A stretch of 64,000 nucleotides of DNA from DYJK01 sp040755055. GTDB taxonomy: Bacteria > Bacteroidota > Ignavibacteria > Ignavibacteriales > Melioribacteraceae. Positions 41,134-50,272 of this stretch are shown one piece after another; within the stretch, counting starts at the first letter, position 1; each line of letters opens with the position of its first letter. The DNA lies in NCBI GenBank assembly GCA_040755055.1, contig JBFMBS010000003.1, forward strand, positions 1-64,000, read 5' to 3'. Position numbers and translations under genes: made by a program. Under the pieces are notes generated by a model, which did not search any database, was not told the origin of the DNA, and saw only the letters and a list, made by a program, of their open reading frames with translations.

Positions 41134-42168
41134 CTATTTTTTATAAAAAATTATCTTCTGCAATTCATCATTCTTAAATTCTGTTTTGTACTCAAGTTCT
41201 GTCAATGATTTTATTACCTTAACTATCGTCCAGAAAGATGCATTTTCAAAATTAGCTTTTATTGTTAACTCTTTTGATGATTTATCAGCCAGCTCAAACT
41301 TTACACCATATAATCTTTCTAAAACAGTTAACGCTTTATCGAGCGATACATCGTCAAAGATCAAGATATTATCTTTCCACCCGATCACTTGCATTATATC
41401 GAACGTATCAACTTCTTCTTTGTTTGAGATTTTGTTATAGGTTAACTGCTGTTTCGGACTCAGTAAATTCTCACCATCATTTTTAATTGATACTTTTATT
41501 TTTCCTTCTACTAGCGATACTGCAATATCATTCTCACCGGGAAATGCTTTTACGTTAAACTTTGTACCAAGTACTTCGGTTGATATACTACCGGATCGAA
41601 CGATAAATGGACTGTTATCCATGTGCGCTACTTCGAAGTATGCTTCCCCTTCCAAATAAACTTCTCTTGTGCCGCTGAATCCGGTAGGGTATTTTAGTTT
41701 ACTGTCTGCATTTAATATTATTTTTGTTCCATCTAAAAACGTTAAGGTAGATTTTTCACCAAGCTGAGTTACCTTTTCATTCCAGGCAATTGATACGGAT
41801 TTACCATTAAAAATACCGAGATAGTATAAAACAACTGTAGATATAATAAACACAAATGCAGTTGAAGCTGCTGCCCTGACAAACATAGAGTTTTGAAAGA
41901 GCGAATAGATTTTGAATTGCTTTTTCTGCGGCGTCACCTTTTGCTGAAACTCAATTGTTTGATAGAGGAATTTTTCAAATCCTTCGTTAACATCAAATTC
42001 AATCCCCTTTAAATTATTTACGGCACCTTCCCATTTCTTGGTTATAGTCTCAAATTCATCTGCATATTCCTTTTTCTCTAAGCATTTTCTGAAATGTTCA
42101 TATTCCTCTCTTGTAGCTTCATTACCGAGAATTTTGATTGCCAGTTCTAGAAATTCTTCTTTGTTCAT
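41134..42168 (-). CDS. FecR-family anti-sigma factor (module 1)
   Basis: The 344-residue product has a cytoplasmic N-terminal sigma-binding region, one membrane helix (VRAAASTAFVFIISTVVLYYLG, in parts, about 93-114), a FecR domain (VTQLGEKSTLTFLDGTKIILNADSKLKYP, in parts, about 130-225) and a C-terminal DUF4974-like region that meets the STN domain of the receptor. It would relay receptor occupancy to the ECF sigma factor encoded upstream. Confidence 0.92.
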   Translation of the reverse strand: MNKEEFLELAIKILGNEATREEYEHFRKCLEKKEYADEFETITKKWEGAVNNLKGIEFDVNEGFEKFLYQTIEFQQKVTPQKKQFKIYSLFQNSMFVRAAASTAFVFIISTVVLYYLGIFNGKSVSIAWNEKVTQLGEKSTLTFLDGTKIILNADSKLKYPTGFSGTREVYLEGEAYFEVAHMDNSPFIVRSGSISTEVLGTKFNVKAFPGENDIAVSLVEGKIKVSIKNDGENLLSPKQQLTYNKISNKEEVDTFDIMQVIGWKDNILIFDDVSLDKALTVLERLYGVKFELADKSSKELTIKANFENASFWTIVKVIKSLTELEYKTEFKNDELQKIIFYKK

Positions 42169-42250
42169 TTTTATATCCCTACTTTATAATTGAATGACAA
42201 ATGAATAATAAAAAATCTACTATATGACTGAAAATATTCTGAGGGAGTTA

Positions 42251-42790
42251 TTATTTATGGCCGTTGGATAGTTTCTTCGAAAGGATTTTGTATGCTTCAA
42301 CCATGTGGTTTTGTACTGTATTTACAGAAATGGAAAGTATCTCTGCTATCTCTTTGTATTTGAGCCCGTCAATCACTTTTAATTTGAAGACTAACCTTTT
42401 TCTATCAGGCAGTTTCGAAAGGATTATCTCTACTTCTTCATCACTTTCTATTGCCTTATAAAATTGATCTTCCGATTCAATGTTCAGTGTTTCATCATCG
42501 TCTTCCGAAATTCTTAGATAATTTCTATTAGCAGTTTTTAAATAATTAAAACAATGATTTCTAACCGACACATACAAGTAAGAACGGAGACTTGTTGATA
42601 TATCTATTTTTTCTCGCTTCAGCCAGAGGTTCAAAAAAATATCGGAAACAATATCTTTAGCCGGATCTTTATCTTTTGTGAACCGGTATGCAAAATTACA
42701 GAGCAATACATAATAGGATTCATAAAGATGCTTCATGATGTTAATATCACCGCATCTTATTCCATCTATAATTTGTTCGTCGGTTATCAC
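42251..42790 (-). CDS. RNA polymerase ECF-type sigma factor (module 1)
   Basis: The 179-residue product has region 2 (AYRFTKDKDPAKDIVSDIFLNLW) and region 4 (LPDRKRLVFKLKVIDGLKYKEIAEILSISVNTVQNHM, in parts), the layout of FecI-like ECF sigma factors of Bacteroidota. It is the first gene of the module, 82 bp upstream of fecR, and would be released when the receptor binds its ligand. Confidence 0.92.
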   Translation of the reverse strand: MITDEQIIDGIRCGDINIMKHLYESYYVLLCNFAYRFTKDKDPAKDIVSDIFLNLWLKREKIDISTSLRSYLYVSVRNHCFNYLKTANRNYLRISEDDDETLNIESEDQFYKAIESDEEVEIILSKLPDRKRLVFKLKVIDGLKYKEIAEILSISVNTVQNHMVEAYKILSKKLSNGHK

Positions 42791-43093
42791 TTTTTATACT
42801 TTATCAAAGTTACAGTAATCCCGACGTGAAATTAGGTGAAAGAAAATTTTGTTGCCAACTAAATAATTAGAAGGTCCGCTTCAATAGGTAATTTCAGGAC
42901 ATATATTTCTCTTGAGTTCTCTTCAAACACAAGCAATAATTTTATTTCACAGAGAACCGCTGAGTTTACACGGAGTTATACAGAGGAAAACAAATTAAAA
43001 GTTCATAATCATTCTGTGTAAATAATATCTCCTATTATTGAGTATCCAGTATCAAGCAACTTATATTCATCATTCAAAATTTATAATTCATAA
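42791..43093. repeat. Intergenic repeats upstream of module-1 sigma gene
   Basis: It holds an ACAGAG-type array (about 42945-42985) and a stretch of gagtatccagtatcaagc / tattcatcattcaaaatttataattcataatt type (about 43035-43095) that abuts the shortened end of the HEPN gene. No gene is seen. Confidence 0.6.
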
Positions 43094-43384
43094 TTATCTT
43101 TTTATTTGATTAAAAGCTTTCTTCTTTGCATCCGTAAAAGGAATTAAATCATCAAGTAGAGAAATTATTTCATAGTGGTTTTCACCTTGAATTTTGATCC
43201 CTTTGTATTTTATACTAATTGCATCAGAATATGCTATGGCAGAATGAACAATTAAAAGACCGGCTGCATTATAATAAGAATACTCCGTTGCGATCTTGGC
43301 TCCTTCATAAAAATTTCTCGCAACCTCAATAAAATCTTTATACCGGTAAGCTTCAATCTTTTTTCTTGGACTTTTACTTGTCAT
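43094..43384 (-). CDS. HEPN-domain protein, C-terminally shortened
   Basis: The product has 96 residues (YRYKDFIEVARNFYEGAKIATEYSYYNAAGLLIVHSAIAYSDAI in parts), a HEPN-type four-helix pattern. The usual last helix is absent: the frame stops at NQIKR exactly where an intergenic repeat array begins. It overlaps the preceding nucleotidyltransferase remnant by 11 nt, the same overlap as in the intact hepT/mntA pair at 16.6 kb. It is probably a non-functional remnant or a short variant. Confidence 0.65.
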   Translation of the reverse strand: MTSKSPRKKIEAYRYKDFIEVARNFYEGAKIATEYSYYNAAGLLIVHSAIAYSDAISIKYKGIKIQGENHYEIISLLDDLIPFTDAKKKAFNQIKR

Positions 43385-43664
43385 TTAATAATCCATGAAT
43401 TGATTTACCTGATAAAACAATCCCTTCTTTTACAATGTCACCAACGGGTGATTTTTTCTGTCTGTTTCTTTGCTGAAATTCCTTTAACGAGATATAAATC
43501 GGAGCTAAAGATATACCGTAATTTTTGTACAGTTCGTCCCGGCAGTTGTTTACTTTTTTTTCTAACATATTCTTCTTCTTGAAACTGGAAAAAACAAAAC
43601 AAATATCAAAGTCGCTCTTTAAAGTTTCTTCTTTACGCGCAACACTTCCAAAAAGGAAAAGAAA
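43374..43664 (-). pseudogene. Nucleotidyltransferase (MNT) remnant lacking its N-terminus
   Basis: The open frame reads FLFLFGSVARKEETLKSDFDI (in parts) and continues into MLEKKVNNCRDELYKNYGISLAPIYI, ending HGLLNDK. GS-X10-DXD is present (GSVARKEETLKSDFD), but a stop (TAA at 43665-43667) stands 6 codons before GS, so the first 25-30 residues expected for this fold are missing. A downstream ATG at 43568 would give a 64-residue piece without the catalytic motif. The pair with the HEPN gene is therefore broken. Confidence 0.7.
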
Positions 43665-44054
43665 TTAAGAAATCGCTTCTCAGAAAAATTATTGTTGAGG
43701 ATTGCGGACTGACTATAGAAGAATTTCTTAATTCCTAATCTTTCATACCACAGTATATTTATTCAAGAAGAATACTAACCCTTAAATAAAAAACCTCTCC
43801 AAAGATGGCTAACGGTTTATCCCTGGAGAGGATCGTTTCACTAAGCATGCCTAACTTTATAGGGTTTATCTGATTGTGTCAGGTATACCTAACTCCACTG
43901 AGCATGCCAATGTGAGGAGCTGTGAATGTGTACATCGAAAAAAAATATTTTTATTAACCTTTATTTAAGACTTGCGGCGGCAAGTCTTTACAATTATTAA
44001 ACCTCTCTAAAGATTGCAAACATCAGAGAAAGTTTAGGTGTGTGTTAATAATCA
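43665..44054. other. Intergenic region 3' of module-2 TlpA gene
   Basis: Bases 43661-43738 have an open frame on the plus strand (KEIKKSLLRKIIVEDCGLTI-like ending in a stop) that could be the tail of a lost gene. Bases about 43795-44050 hold aacctctccaaagatggctaac...ctggagagg, aagcatgcc / gagcatgcc, and aaacctctctaaagattgc...agagaaagttt, which mirror the hairpin text at 35870-36050 after the module-1 TlpA gene. Confidence 0.6.
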
Positions 44055-45950
44055 TTATTTCAGCAGCCTTATCATTTCGCTTATCTCAGCTACCAAGTGC
44101 TCAGTAGTACCACTAAATCCAACAGATTTAAACCTAATATTTCCCTCTTTATCAATAATAATTTTTGTGGGAATATTAGTAACATAAAAACTTTTGGCAA
44201 CCTCATTATTTTCATCAAGCAGTACATGAAATGGATATTTATTTCCGGTAATGAAATTCGTAACAACTTCCTTTTTATTTTTTTCTGTTTGATATGTACT
44301 TATAAATAAAAATTTTACATCATTATCATTTGCAAATTTATTTACAGCTCTTTGCATTCCCGGGAAAGATGCCTTGCATGGTCCGCACCAAGTTGCCCAA
44401 AAATCCAGAACTATAATTTTACCTTTCAGTTGTGATAATGATATATTGTTTCCATCAAGATCTACTAGGGAAAATTGTGGAGCGGTTTCTTTTATAATTT
44501 CCTTTTTCAGCTTTGTGACTATTTTTTCTTTGACCTTTGATTCAAATTGTTCAAGATATTTATCATAACCTTTTTCGTTACCATTTTCAGAAATAAAAAT
44601 TTTTCTTGAATATTCTTTCATTTCGGGAGTGGCTAAACCTTTCTTAAGTGCAAACTCTACAACACGTTTAATTTTTTCTTGTTTATTGTTTTCAACCAAT
44701 AATGTAAAATATGCCGAAGCAAATGCAGTCAACAAAATATTGCGCCTATCATGTGATAAACCTTCTTCAAAAGAATTTAATGCTTCCTCCTTTCTACCCA
44801 ATAGCTTAAGAACATTACTATATTCTATAATAGATCTACCCAGGTTAACATTCATCTGCTGCAACCAACCTTTTTCAGAATAATTTTTCAATCGTACAAA
44901 AGTTGGTGTTTTTAATTCTTTACGCCATTCTTCAACTGCTGCTGTTGCTATGGAAAGAGCAAGCTCTGTTTCTTTGTTGGTTTCCAGTACAGTATTAAGA
45001 AACAACGACAGAAAAGCTGCTTTCTTTTTAACGGTTAAAATATTATTTAACCACCAATCGTTTAGTAATTCAAATCTTCCTTTATCGATCATACTTTTAA
45101 ATACATCGTATGCAATGGACAATCGTGATTCATCGTCGGGAAAATCTTGATAAAGTTGGTGGACCATTTTTATTTGTTCATTAAGATCCTTCACCGAGTT
45201 CAATTCGTCAATTCTTTTATTGAACGCTACAACTCCATAAGGAAATTTTTTAATGACTTCGTTCGATATTTCTTTAGCTTTCTCAGCTTCTCTAATTCTA
45301 TAATAAAAATTTATGATAGTATTATAGTCGCTATCAGTCAGGTTCTCATTCTTTAACAACTCCGATAATTCTTCAGCAATTATCGGATTGCCTTTCTCTT
45401 TCAAAGCACCATTGATAGTGCCGAGATAATAATTTAAATACTTAATCTTAAGCTCGGGATGAGCAGTAAATATTTCTTTCATTATTCCGTATGCTGTTTT
45501 ATCTTGTTTGAGAATGTTCAATAATCTAATTCCCCAGGATGAGATAGCACTGGCATATCCCAACTTAGAACCGATTGTTTCGATACCATCTTTATCATAG
45601 AACTTGATGAAGTAACCTTCATCATCATTGTTCTCTATTATATCATCACTAATAAATTTCAGTGCAATAAATTCTGTAGTTGGGGAAGTTTGAATTTTCC
45701 CCAACCAATAGCTCCCTTCTCTTACCATCTCAATGGAATATGTTTCTTCAATTTCATTGGAAAAGAGATAAGTAATCATATCAATATTTTCAACGTCTTT
45801 TAGCGATGTTCCTACACCATTAAATTTTATCGTAATAACATCACCGGCACGTGGTTTAAGAGGAGAAATTTGAGTTTTATCGTTATCGCAATACACTTCA
45901 GAATATAACACAGACAACAACAAAATTTTTATAAGAACTTTTTTATTCAT
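44055..45950 (-). CDS. Periplasmic TPR protein with TlpA-type thioredoxin domain (module 2)
   Basis: The 631-residue product has a signal peptide (KVLIKILLLSVLYSEVYC). It has the same plan as the module-1 protein: N-terminal beta domain (ISPLKPRAGDVITIKFNG), a long helical repeat region, then the TlpA domain with DFWATWCGPCKASFPG near residue 515-530. The ATG at 45950 has GGAGTG in front; the upstream TTG is less likely. It closes module 2. The cysteine that ends the signal region could be a lipobox-like site, so lipid anchoring is possible. Confidence 0.9.
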   Translation of the reverse strand: MNKKVLIKILLLSVLYSEVYCDNDKTQISPLKPRAGDVITIKFNGVGTSLKDVENIDMITYLFSNEIEETYSIEMVREGSYWLGKIQTSPTTEFIALKFISDDIIENNDDEGYFIKFYDKDGIETIGSKLGYASAISSWGIRLLNILKQDKTAYGIMKEIFTAHPELKIKYLNYYLGTINGALKEKGNPIIAEELSELLKNENLTDSDYNTIINFYYRIREAEKAKEISNEVIKKFPYGVVAFNKRIDELNSVKDLNEQIKMVHQLYQDFPDDESRLSIAYDVFKSMIDKGRFELLNDWWLNNILTVKKKAAFLSLFLNTVLETNKETELALSIATAAVEEWRKELKTPTFVRLKNYSEKGWLQQMNVNLGRSIIEYSNVLKLLGRKEEALNSFEEGLSHDRRNILLTAFASAYFTLLVENNKQEKIKRVVEFALKKGLATPEMKEYSRKIFISENGNEKGYDKYLEQFESKVKEKIVTKLKKEIIKETAPQFSLVDLDGNNISLSQLKGKIIVLDFWATWCGPCKASFPGMQRAVNKFANDNDVKFLFISTYQTEKNKKEVVTNFITGNKYPFHVLLDENNEVAKSFYVTNIPTKIIIDKEGNIRFKSVGFSGTTEHLVAEISEMIRLLK

Positions 45951-46015
45951 TTTCACTCCAGGCAAAATATTAAAACGATATAAATAAATTATCGGTTACC
46001 GGTTAATCACTTAGA

Positions 46016-48754
46016 TCAGAAATTAAACTTCAGTCCCAATGTACTCTGGCGACCGGGTATCGGGTATGTGTAAACAAGAATATCTTCTTTATCTGTCAAA
46101 TTCTTAATGAAGACATAGACCTGTAAGAAATCTGTTACCCAATAGTTTGCAGTAAGGCCAAATAAAGTATAGGACTTAATATCAATCGTATGCCCGTCAT
46201 ATCTTGGTGCGCCGGGGATATACCTGGAATCATAAAGCGCCAGATAATCGGTTTGGCGTTGCGAACCGGTATAGTTAGCTCTTAAACCAACTGATCCCCC
46301 TTTCCCAGTTTCTGAAAATAAGGAAGGTATTTTATATGTGAGTTCTAAATTTAAACTTGATATTGGAATATTGATCAAACGGTCTCCTTCAGAGTAACCG
46401 ATTAGTTCTGCACCGTTGCCGACTTTACTATTTGTAGATGTGAATGTTGCACTTAGAGAAAATGGATTGAGATTTAAGTACCCCGAAAATTCGAACCCTT
46501 CATTTAAAACTTCATTAAGGTTAACATATTGTACATAAAAGTTTGATTCTTCATCCTCAAAATAAGTCTGGTAAATCAGATCGGAAGCTTTCTGGTTATA
46601 ATAGGTTACTTCAAATGAAAAAAGATTTCCATAATAAATATCCGCACCAATTTCATAGCCGGAGTTTTTTTCGGGCTTTAAATCTGGATTTGCTAATTGG
46701 ATCCAAAATGGAGTAACAGAAGCAATAACCTGGTTATAGAAAGGAGGATTAATATTTAGTCCCCATGATACTCTTGGTTTAAGAGTAACATCACCAAGTT
46801 CTTGGACATAAGATAACCCAATTCTTGGCAGAACAGATGTATCAAAATTATCACTGAAACCACTGTTTTTTTCTACCCGTAATCCGGTTGTTAAAAAAAG
46901 TTTATTGTCATAGCTTAGAACAGATTCACCAAAGTAGCCATAATTGTATTCTGTAGTATGTACAATCGTAGATATTAAACCATCAGGATCGCTGATGATA
47001 TCTTCGGAATTCGGAAATTGATTCCCCCATGAAGTACTTGTGAGTAAGGCAAATGAGTCGTTGTTAAATTGCCAATGTTCAAAGCCACCAGTTAAATCAA
47101 TTTTCAATACATCATTTATGTAAGTATTGTAATTCATGAAATATCTTAATGTGTATCGCTTAATAGGTGCAAGACTAGTATTCCAGATTGGGTCTGCACT
47201 ATTAGAAGTAGAAGGTATTTTATAAAATTGATTTTCTGTGTTTTCATAACCGGCAGTTAAATTATGATACCAATTTGAACTTAGAATCTGTCTCAAATTC
47301 AAGTTCGTTTTCAATGTGTAAAAATCTGATTGATAATTCGTTTTTATAGCAACCAAATCCCTATTGTATCTTGAACCCCATCCGCGTTCCCTTGCGTAAT
47401 CATGCCACCATAATTTTTCAAAAGTACCCGTTGTTGTTTTAGCATAAGATACATGTATATCAATTAATAGCGGATCGTAATCCGACTTAAGTCCTACATC
47501 CAGACCCCAGAAAGATGCTCTAGGAATAGTACTTGGTTGTAAAGCATAATCTCTATCCCAATGTGATAGCCCGATGTTGTATCCGTACTGATTAGTACCC
47601 CCGGAAACATTAAGCGTTTGTTCATTTTGAAGCGGTGTGCCGGTAGCGTATTTATTTGTAATTGCAGTTATAGCAGTTGAGAAATTCACATTAGTTTTAC
47701 CGGCTAACGGTTTTTTTGAAACAATATTGACTACACCAGCATTTGCTCGCGAACCGTATAAGGTTGTTGACATTGGTCCGCGCAATACTTCTATTCTTTC
47801 TATATTATTCAGATTACCTAAAAGGAAAAAGTTCCCCAAATCCTGGATCGGAACTCCATCAAGATAATATTTAATAGCTGGACCGTTGAGAGAAGTCGGT
47901 CCCCTAAGTCCATATGAGTTTGTTCCTACATTACCCTCTTGTTGAGCAATCTGGTAATAACCCGGAACCTTATTTTGGAGAATTTCATTTACACTCGTGG
48001 AGGGAAGTGTTTGGATGTCAGCTACTTTCAACGAAGTTATCGGATTGGGCAAAGCACGTTTTTCAGTTTGACCAAATGCACCTGAAACAACAACTTCGTC
48101 TAAATCAACCAATGACGGTTCAAGCGAAAAATTCAATTCAACAGTTTTGTTAATAAAAATATTTATGTTCTCAGATTTGGTTGCATAACCAACATACTTA
48201 ACTACTATTGTGTAATTACCGGTTGTTAAATTTTCAAATTCATAATACCCGTTAAGGTTAGTGGTAACTCCTATAGTTGTACCTTTTAATACTATGTTAG
48301 CACCGATAAGCGGCTCTTTGGTTTGTGCATCTATAATTTTGCCTTTAATAGAACCGGTTTCAGCAATCGCAGTGATCTTTTCTGTTTCCCCTCCTACAGA
48401 TTTTTTAATTGTTATCTGGTTATTAATTCTATTAAAGATCAACCCGTAATCATTTGCAAAAACTTCGAGAATATTATAAAGTGATTCATCTGTAACACTG
48501 ATTGTTACATTTTCATTAATCGGTATTTCATCTTCAATGTAATTGAACTTAAAATCGGTTTTCTGCTCAATGATTTTTAGTGCATCGTGGAATGTTACAT
48601 TAATTGCTTTAACGCTTAATTTAACATCCCGTAAATTTTGTCCTTCAGATGGTGATGAAGCAAATAAAAGATTAACAATTGCCGCTTGAAGTATAATCCC
48701 CCAGAATGAATAAATAGCTGTCATTTTTACTATCCATAGAATATTTTTTTTCAT
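46016..48754 (-). CDS. TonB-dependent receptor with STN domain (module 2)
   Basis: The 912-residue product repeats the module-1 order: STN (VTFHDALKIIEQKTDFKFNYIEDE onward, about 45-122), regulatory-like beta domain (GSIKGKIIDAQTKEPLIGANIVLKG, in parts, about 133-215), plug with VDLDEVVVSGAFGQ and IEVLRGPMSTTLYGSRANAGVVNIVSKKP (in parts), and a barrel ending LGLKFNF. It lacks a SusD partner. Sequence divergence from the module-1 receptor is large in the barrel, so the two receptors may take different ligands. Confidence 0.92.
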   Translation of the reverse strand: MKKNILWIVKMTAIYSFWGIILQAAIVNLLFASSPSEGQNLRDVKLSVKAINVTFHDALKIIEQKTDFKFNYIEDEIPINENVTISVTDESLYNILEVFANDYGLIFNRINNQITIKKSVGGETEKITAIAETGSIKGKIIDAQTKEPLIGANIVLKGTTIGVTTNLNGYYEFENLTTGNYTIVVKYVGYATKSENINIFINKTVELNFSLEPSLVDLDEVVVSGAFGQTEKRALPNPITSLKVADIQTLPSTSVNEILQNKVPGYYQIAQQEGNVGTNSYGLRGPTSLNGPAIKYYLDGVPIQDLGNFFLLGNLNNIERIEVLRGPMSTTLYGSRANAGVVNIVSKKPLAGKTNVNFSTAITAITNKYATGTPLQNEQTLNVSGGTNQYGYNIGLSHWDRDYALQPSTIPRASFWGLDVGLKSDYDPLLIDIHVSYAKTTTGTFEKLWWHDYARERGWGSRYNRDLVAIKTNYQSDFYTLKTNLNLRQILSSNWYHNLTAGYENTENQFYKIPSTSNSADPIWNTSLAPIKRYTLRYFMNYNTYINDVLKIDLTGGFEHWQFNNDSFALLTSTSWGNQFPNSEDIISDPDGLISTIVHTTEYNYGYFGESVLSYDNKLFLTTGLRVEKNSGFSDNFDTSVLPRIGLSYVQELGDVTLKPRVSWGLNINPPFYNQVIASVTPFWIQLANPDLKPEKNSGYEIGADIYYGNLFSFEVTYYNQKASDLIYQTYFEDEESNFYVQYVNLNEVLNEGFEFSGYLNLNPFSLSATFTSTNSKVGNGAELIGYSEGDRLINIPISSLNLELTYKIPSLFSETGKGGSVGLRANYTGSQRQTDYLALYDSRYIPGAPRYDGHTIDIKSYTLFGLTANYWVTDFLQVYVFIKNLTDKEDILVYTYPIPGRQSTLGLKFNF

Positions 48755-48823
48755 ATTTTTATTCCCGTGCTGGTGAACACTTAGTTACTTAGTACTACTT
48801 CGTTAAAAGTGTTTGCTACTTGT

Positions 48824-48856
48824 AAGCCATGGCAATCTCATCCATTGTCATGGCTT
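48824..48856 (-). promoter_or_regulatory. Leader hairpin upstream of module-2 TonB receptor
   Basis: AAGCCATG-x-CAAT pairs with ATTG-x-CATGGCTT (12 of 13 positions) between the mini-ORF and the receptor start. It corresponds to 40903-40927. Confidence 0.55.
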
Positions 48857-48857
48857 T

Positions 48858-48869
48858 TTATTCTCTCAT
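48858..48869 (-). promoter_or_regulatory. Shine-Dalgarno plus minimal ORF (ATG AGA GAA TAA) before module-2 receptor
   Basis: GGAGGT (48884-48879) with a 9-nt spacer precedes ATG AGA GAA TAA, matching the spacing at 40999-41014. A ribosome bound here would sit just upstream of the hairpin at 48824-48856. Confidence 0.4.
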
Positions 48870-48923
48870 ACTATTTGTACCTCCTTTTTCTACCACCCCC
48901 GTCCTTTGGATCACCCTCTCCGA

Positions 48924-48985
48924 AACTTGTCCGCCATCTTGTTTACCCGCCATCATTTGGGAGGGTTAGGCGGATTAGGAGGGGG
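48924..48985. repeat. 62-bp block shared between the two modules (module 2 copy)
   Basis: It is identical to 41049-41110 at 59 of 62 positions. It lies 30 bp past the fecR stop, as in module 1. The flanks (accaccccc...tttttctacc side and the Shine-Dalgarno leader) are also related. Confidence 0.85.
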
Positions 48986-49015
48986 AACAAAAGAGGGAGG
49001 TCTAATAGTTTTGTT

Positions 49016-50059
49016 TTAATAAAAAATAACTTTCCTTATTTCATTTTTTTCAGTAATCGTTTTGTATTTCAATCCAGTTAATTTTTTAATTACCTCTGCT
49101 ACCGTATGGAATGAATCCCCTTTGAAGTTAGCCGTAATCTTAATATTAGCTGCCGATTTCTTCGTCAGTTCGAATTTAACTCCATAGAACCGTTCAAGTT
49201 TTATCAACGCTTTATTCAGCGGTTCGTTAGTGAATTTTAAAACATTGTCTTTCCATCCGGTTGCTTCTTGTTCATCAAAATTTCTTACGCGGCTTATCTC
49301 TTCGTCTTTTGAGTATGTTAACTGCTGTTCGGGATTCAGTATTACGATATCTTCTTTTTTACCGCCCGTTGATTTGGATACTTTCACGTTTCCTTCAACT
49401 AACGAAACCGATATCTCCCGATCAACCGAATATGCACAAACATCAAATTTAGTCCCGAGCACTGTAGTAGAAATAGTAGATGTACGTACAATGAAAGGTC
49501 TTGAAGTATCACGGGCAACTTCAAAAAATGCTTCTCCCTCTAAATATACTTCTCTCTGTGTGATTTCAGATCCGGAAGGATATTTTAATTTACTCCCGGC
49601 ATTAAGTGTGATTTTTGTTCCGTCTAAAAAAGTAAGAATCGATTTTTCACCGAGTTGCGTTACCTTTTCATTCCACACAACTGAATTCGATTTACCGCTG
49701 AAGACACCCAGGTAGTATAAACCGATGGTCGAAATAATTAAAACCAATGCAACTGATATTGCCGTTTTAACAAACACATTTCTGTAAACATAGCGGATTG
49801 CCGGAAACATTTTCTGTTGTGGGTGATATCTGCTATCGTATTTGCTAATCTTGGTGTTTAACTTTTCTAATCCGTCTTCGGTATTAAATTGCTTCAAATT
49901 CACAGATGCATCTTTTCTTTTCCATTCTTTCCGTATTACTTTAAACCGTTTTGTATATTTTCTTTGCTTTAACAGATAGTTCAGTTCATCTCTTTCGGAA
50001 TCCGAAGCTTCATTCGATAAATACTTAATTGTTAATTCTAAAAATTTTTCACCGTTCAT
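49016..50059 (-). CDS. FecR-family anti-sigma factor (module 2)
   Basis: The 347-residue product has one membrane helix (VKTAISVALVLIISTIGLYYLG in parts, about 94-115), the FecR domain VTQLGEKSILTFLDGTKITLNAG... and a C-terminal DUF4974-like region (PLNKALIKLERFYGVKFEL). It is close in plan and motif to the module-1 protein. It would bind the ECF sigma factor of 50273-50863 and the STN domain of the module-2 receptor. Confidence 0.92.
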   Translation of the reverse strand: MNGEKFLELTIKYLSNEASDSERDELNYLLKQRKYTKRFKVIRKEWKRKDASVNLKQFNTEDGLEKLNTKISKYDSRYHPQQKMFPAIRYVYRNVFVKTAISVALVLIISTIGLYYLGVFSGKSNSVVWNEKVTQLGEKSILTFLDGTKITLNAGSKLKYPSGSEITQREVYLEGEAFFEVARDTSRPFIVRTSTISTTVLGTKFDVCAYSVDREISVSLVEGNVKVSKSTGGKKEDIVILNPEQQLTYSKDEEISRVRNFDEQEATGWKDNVLKFTNEPLNKALIKLERFYGVKFELTKKSAANIKITANFKGDSFHTVAEVIKKLTGLKYKTITEKNEIRKVIFY

Positions 50060-50272
50060 TTTAGTAACATTAGTTTAGTGATGGATTTTAATAACTTAGA
50101 CAAGAAATCGGGGTTGCACCTACTATTAATCTGTAAAGAAATAGCACCCTGATAATCCGCCAACAAAACGGCGGGCAAGCTCTGATTCAGCTGATTTCCG
50201 CAGATAAATCCGTGAACATCCGCCTAATCCGCACAATTCGCGGTCTATTGATTTAAAGATAGTTTATTAAGA
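50060..50272. repeat. atccgc-type repeat array between sigma and fecR genes of module 2
   Basis: Text such as ctgataatccgccaac...cggcgggcaagctctgatt...catccgcctaatccgcacaattcgcggtctattg fills 50147-50255. The array lies within the predicted operon. No gene is seen. Confidence 0.65.

Noticed and set aside
43661..43738. A separate plus-strand gene ending at 43738
   Set aside because: Only a short open tail without a start or upstream domain; noted as a possible gene fragment only.
38019..48754. SusC/SusD-type polysaccharide utilisation loci
   Set aside because: No SusD-like lipoprotein follows either receptor; the fourth gene is a TPR-TlpA thioredoxin and no glycosidase is in the modules.
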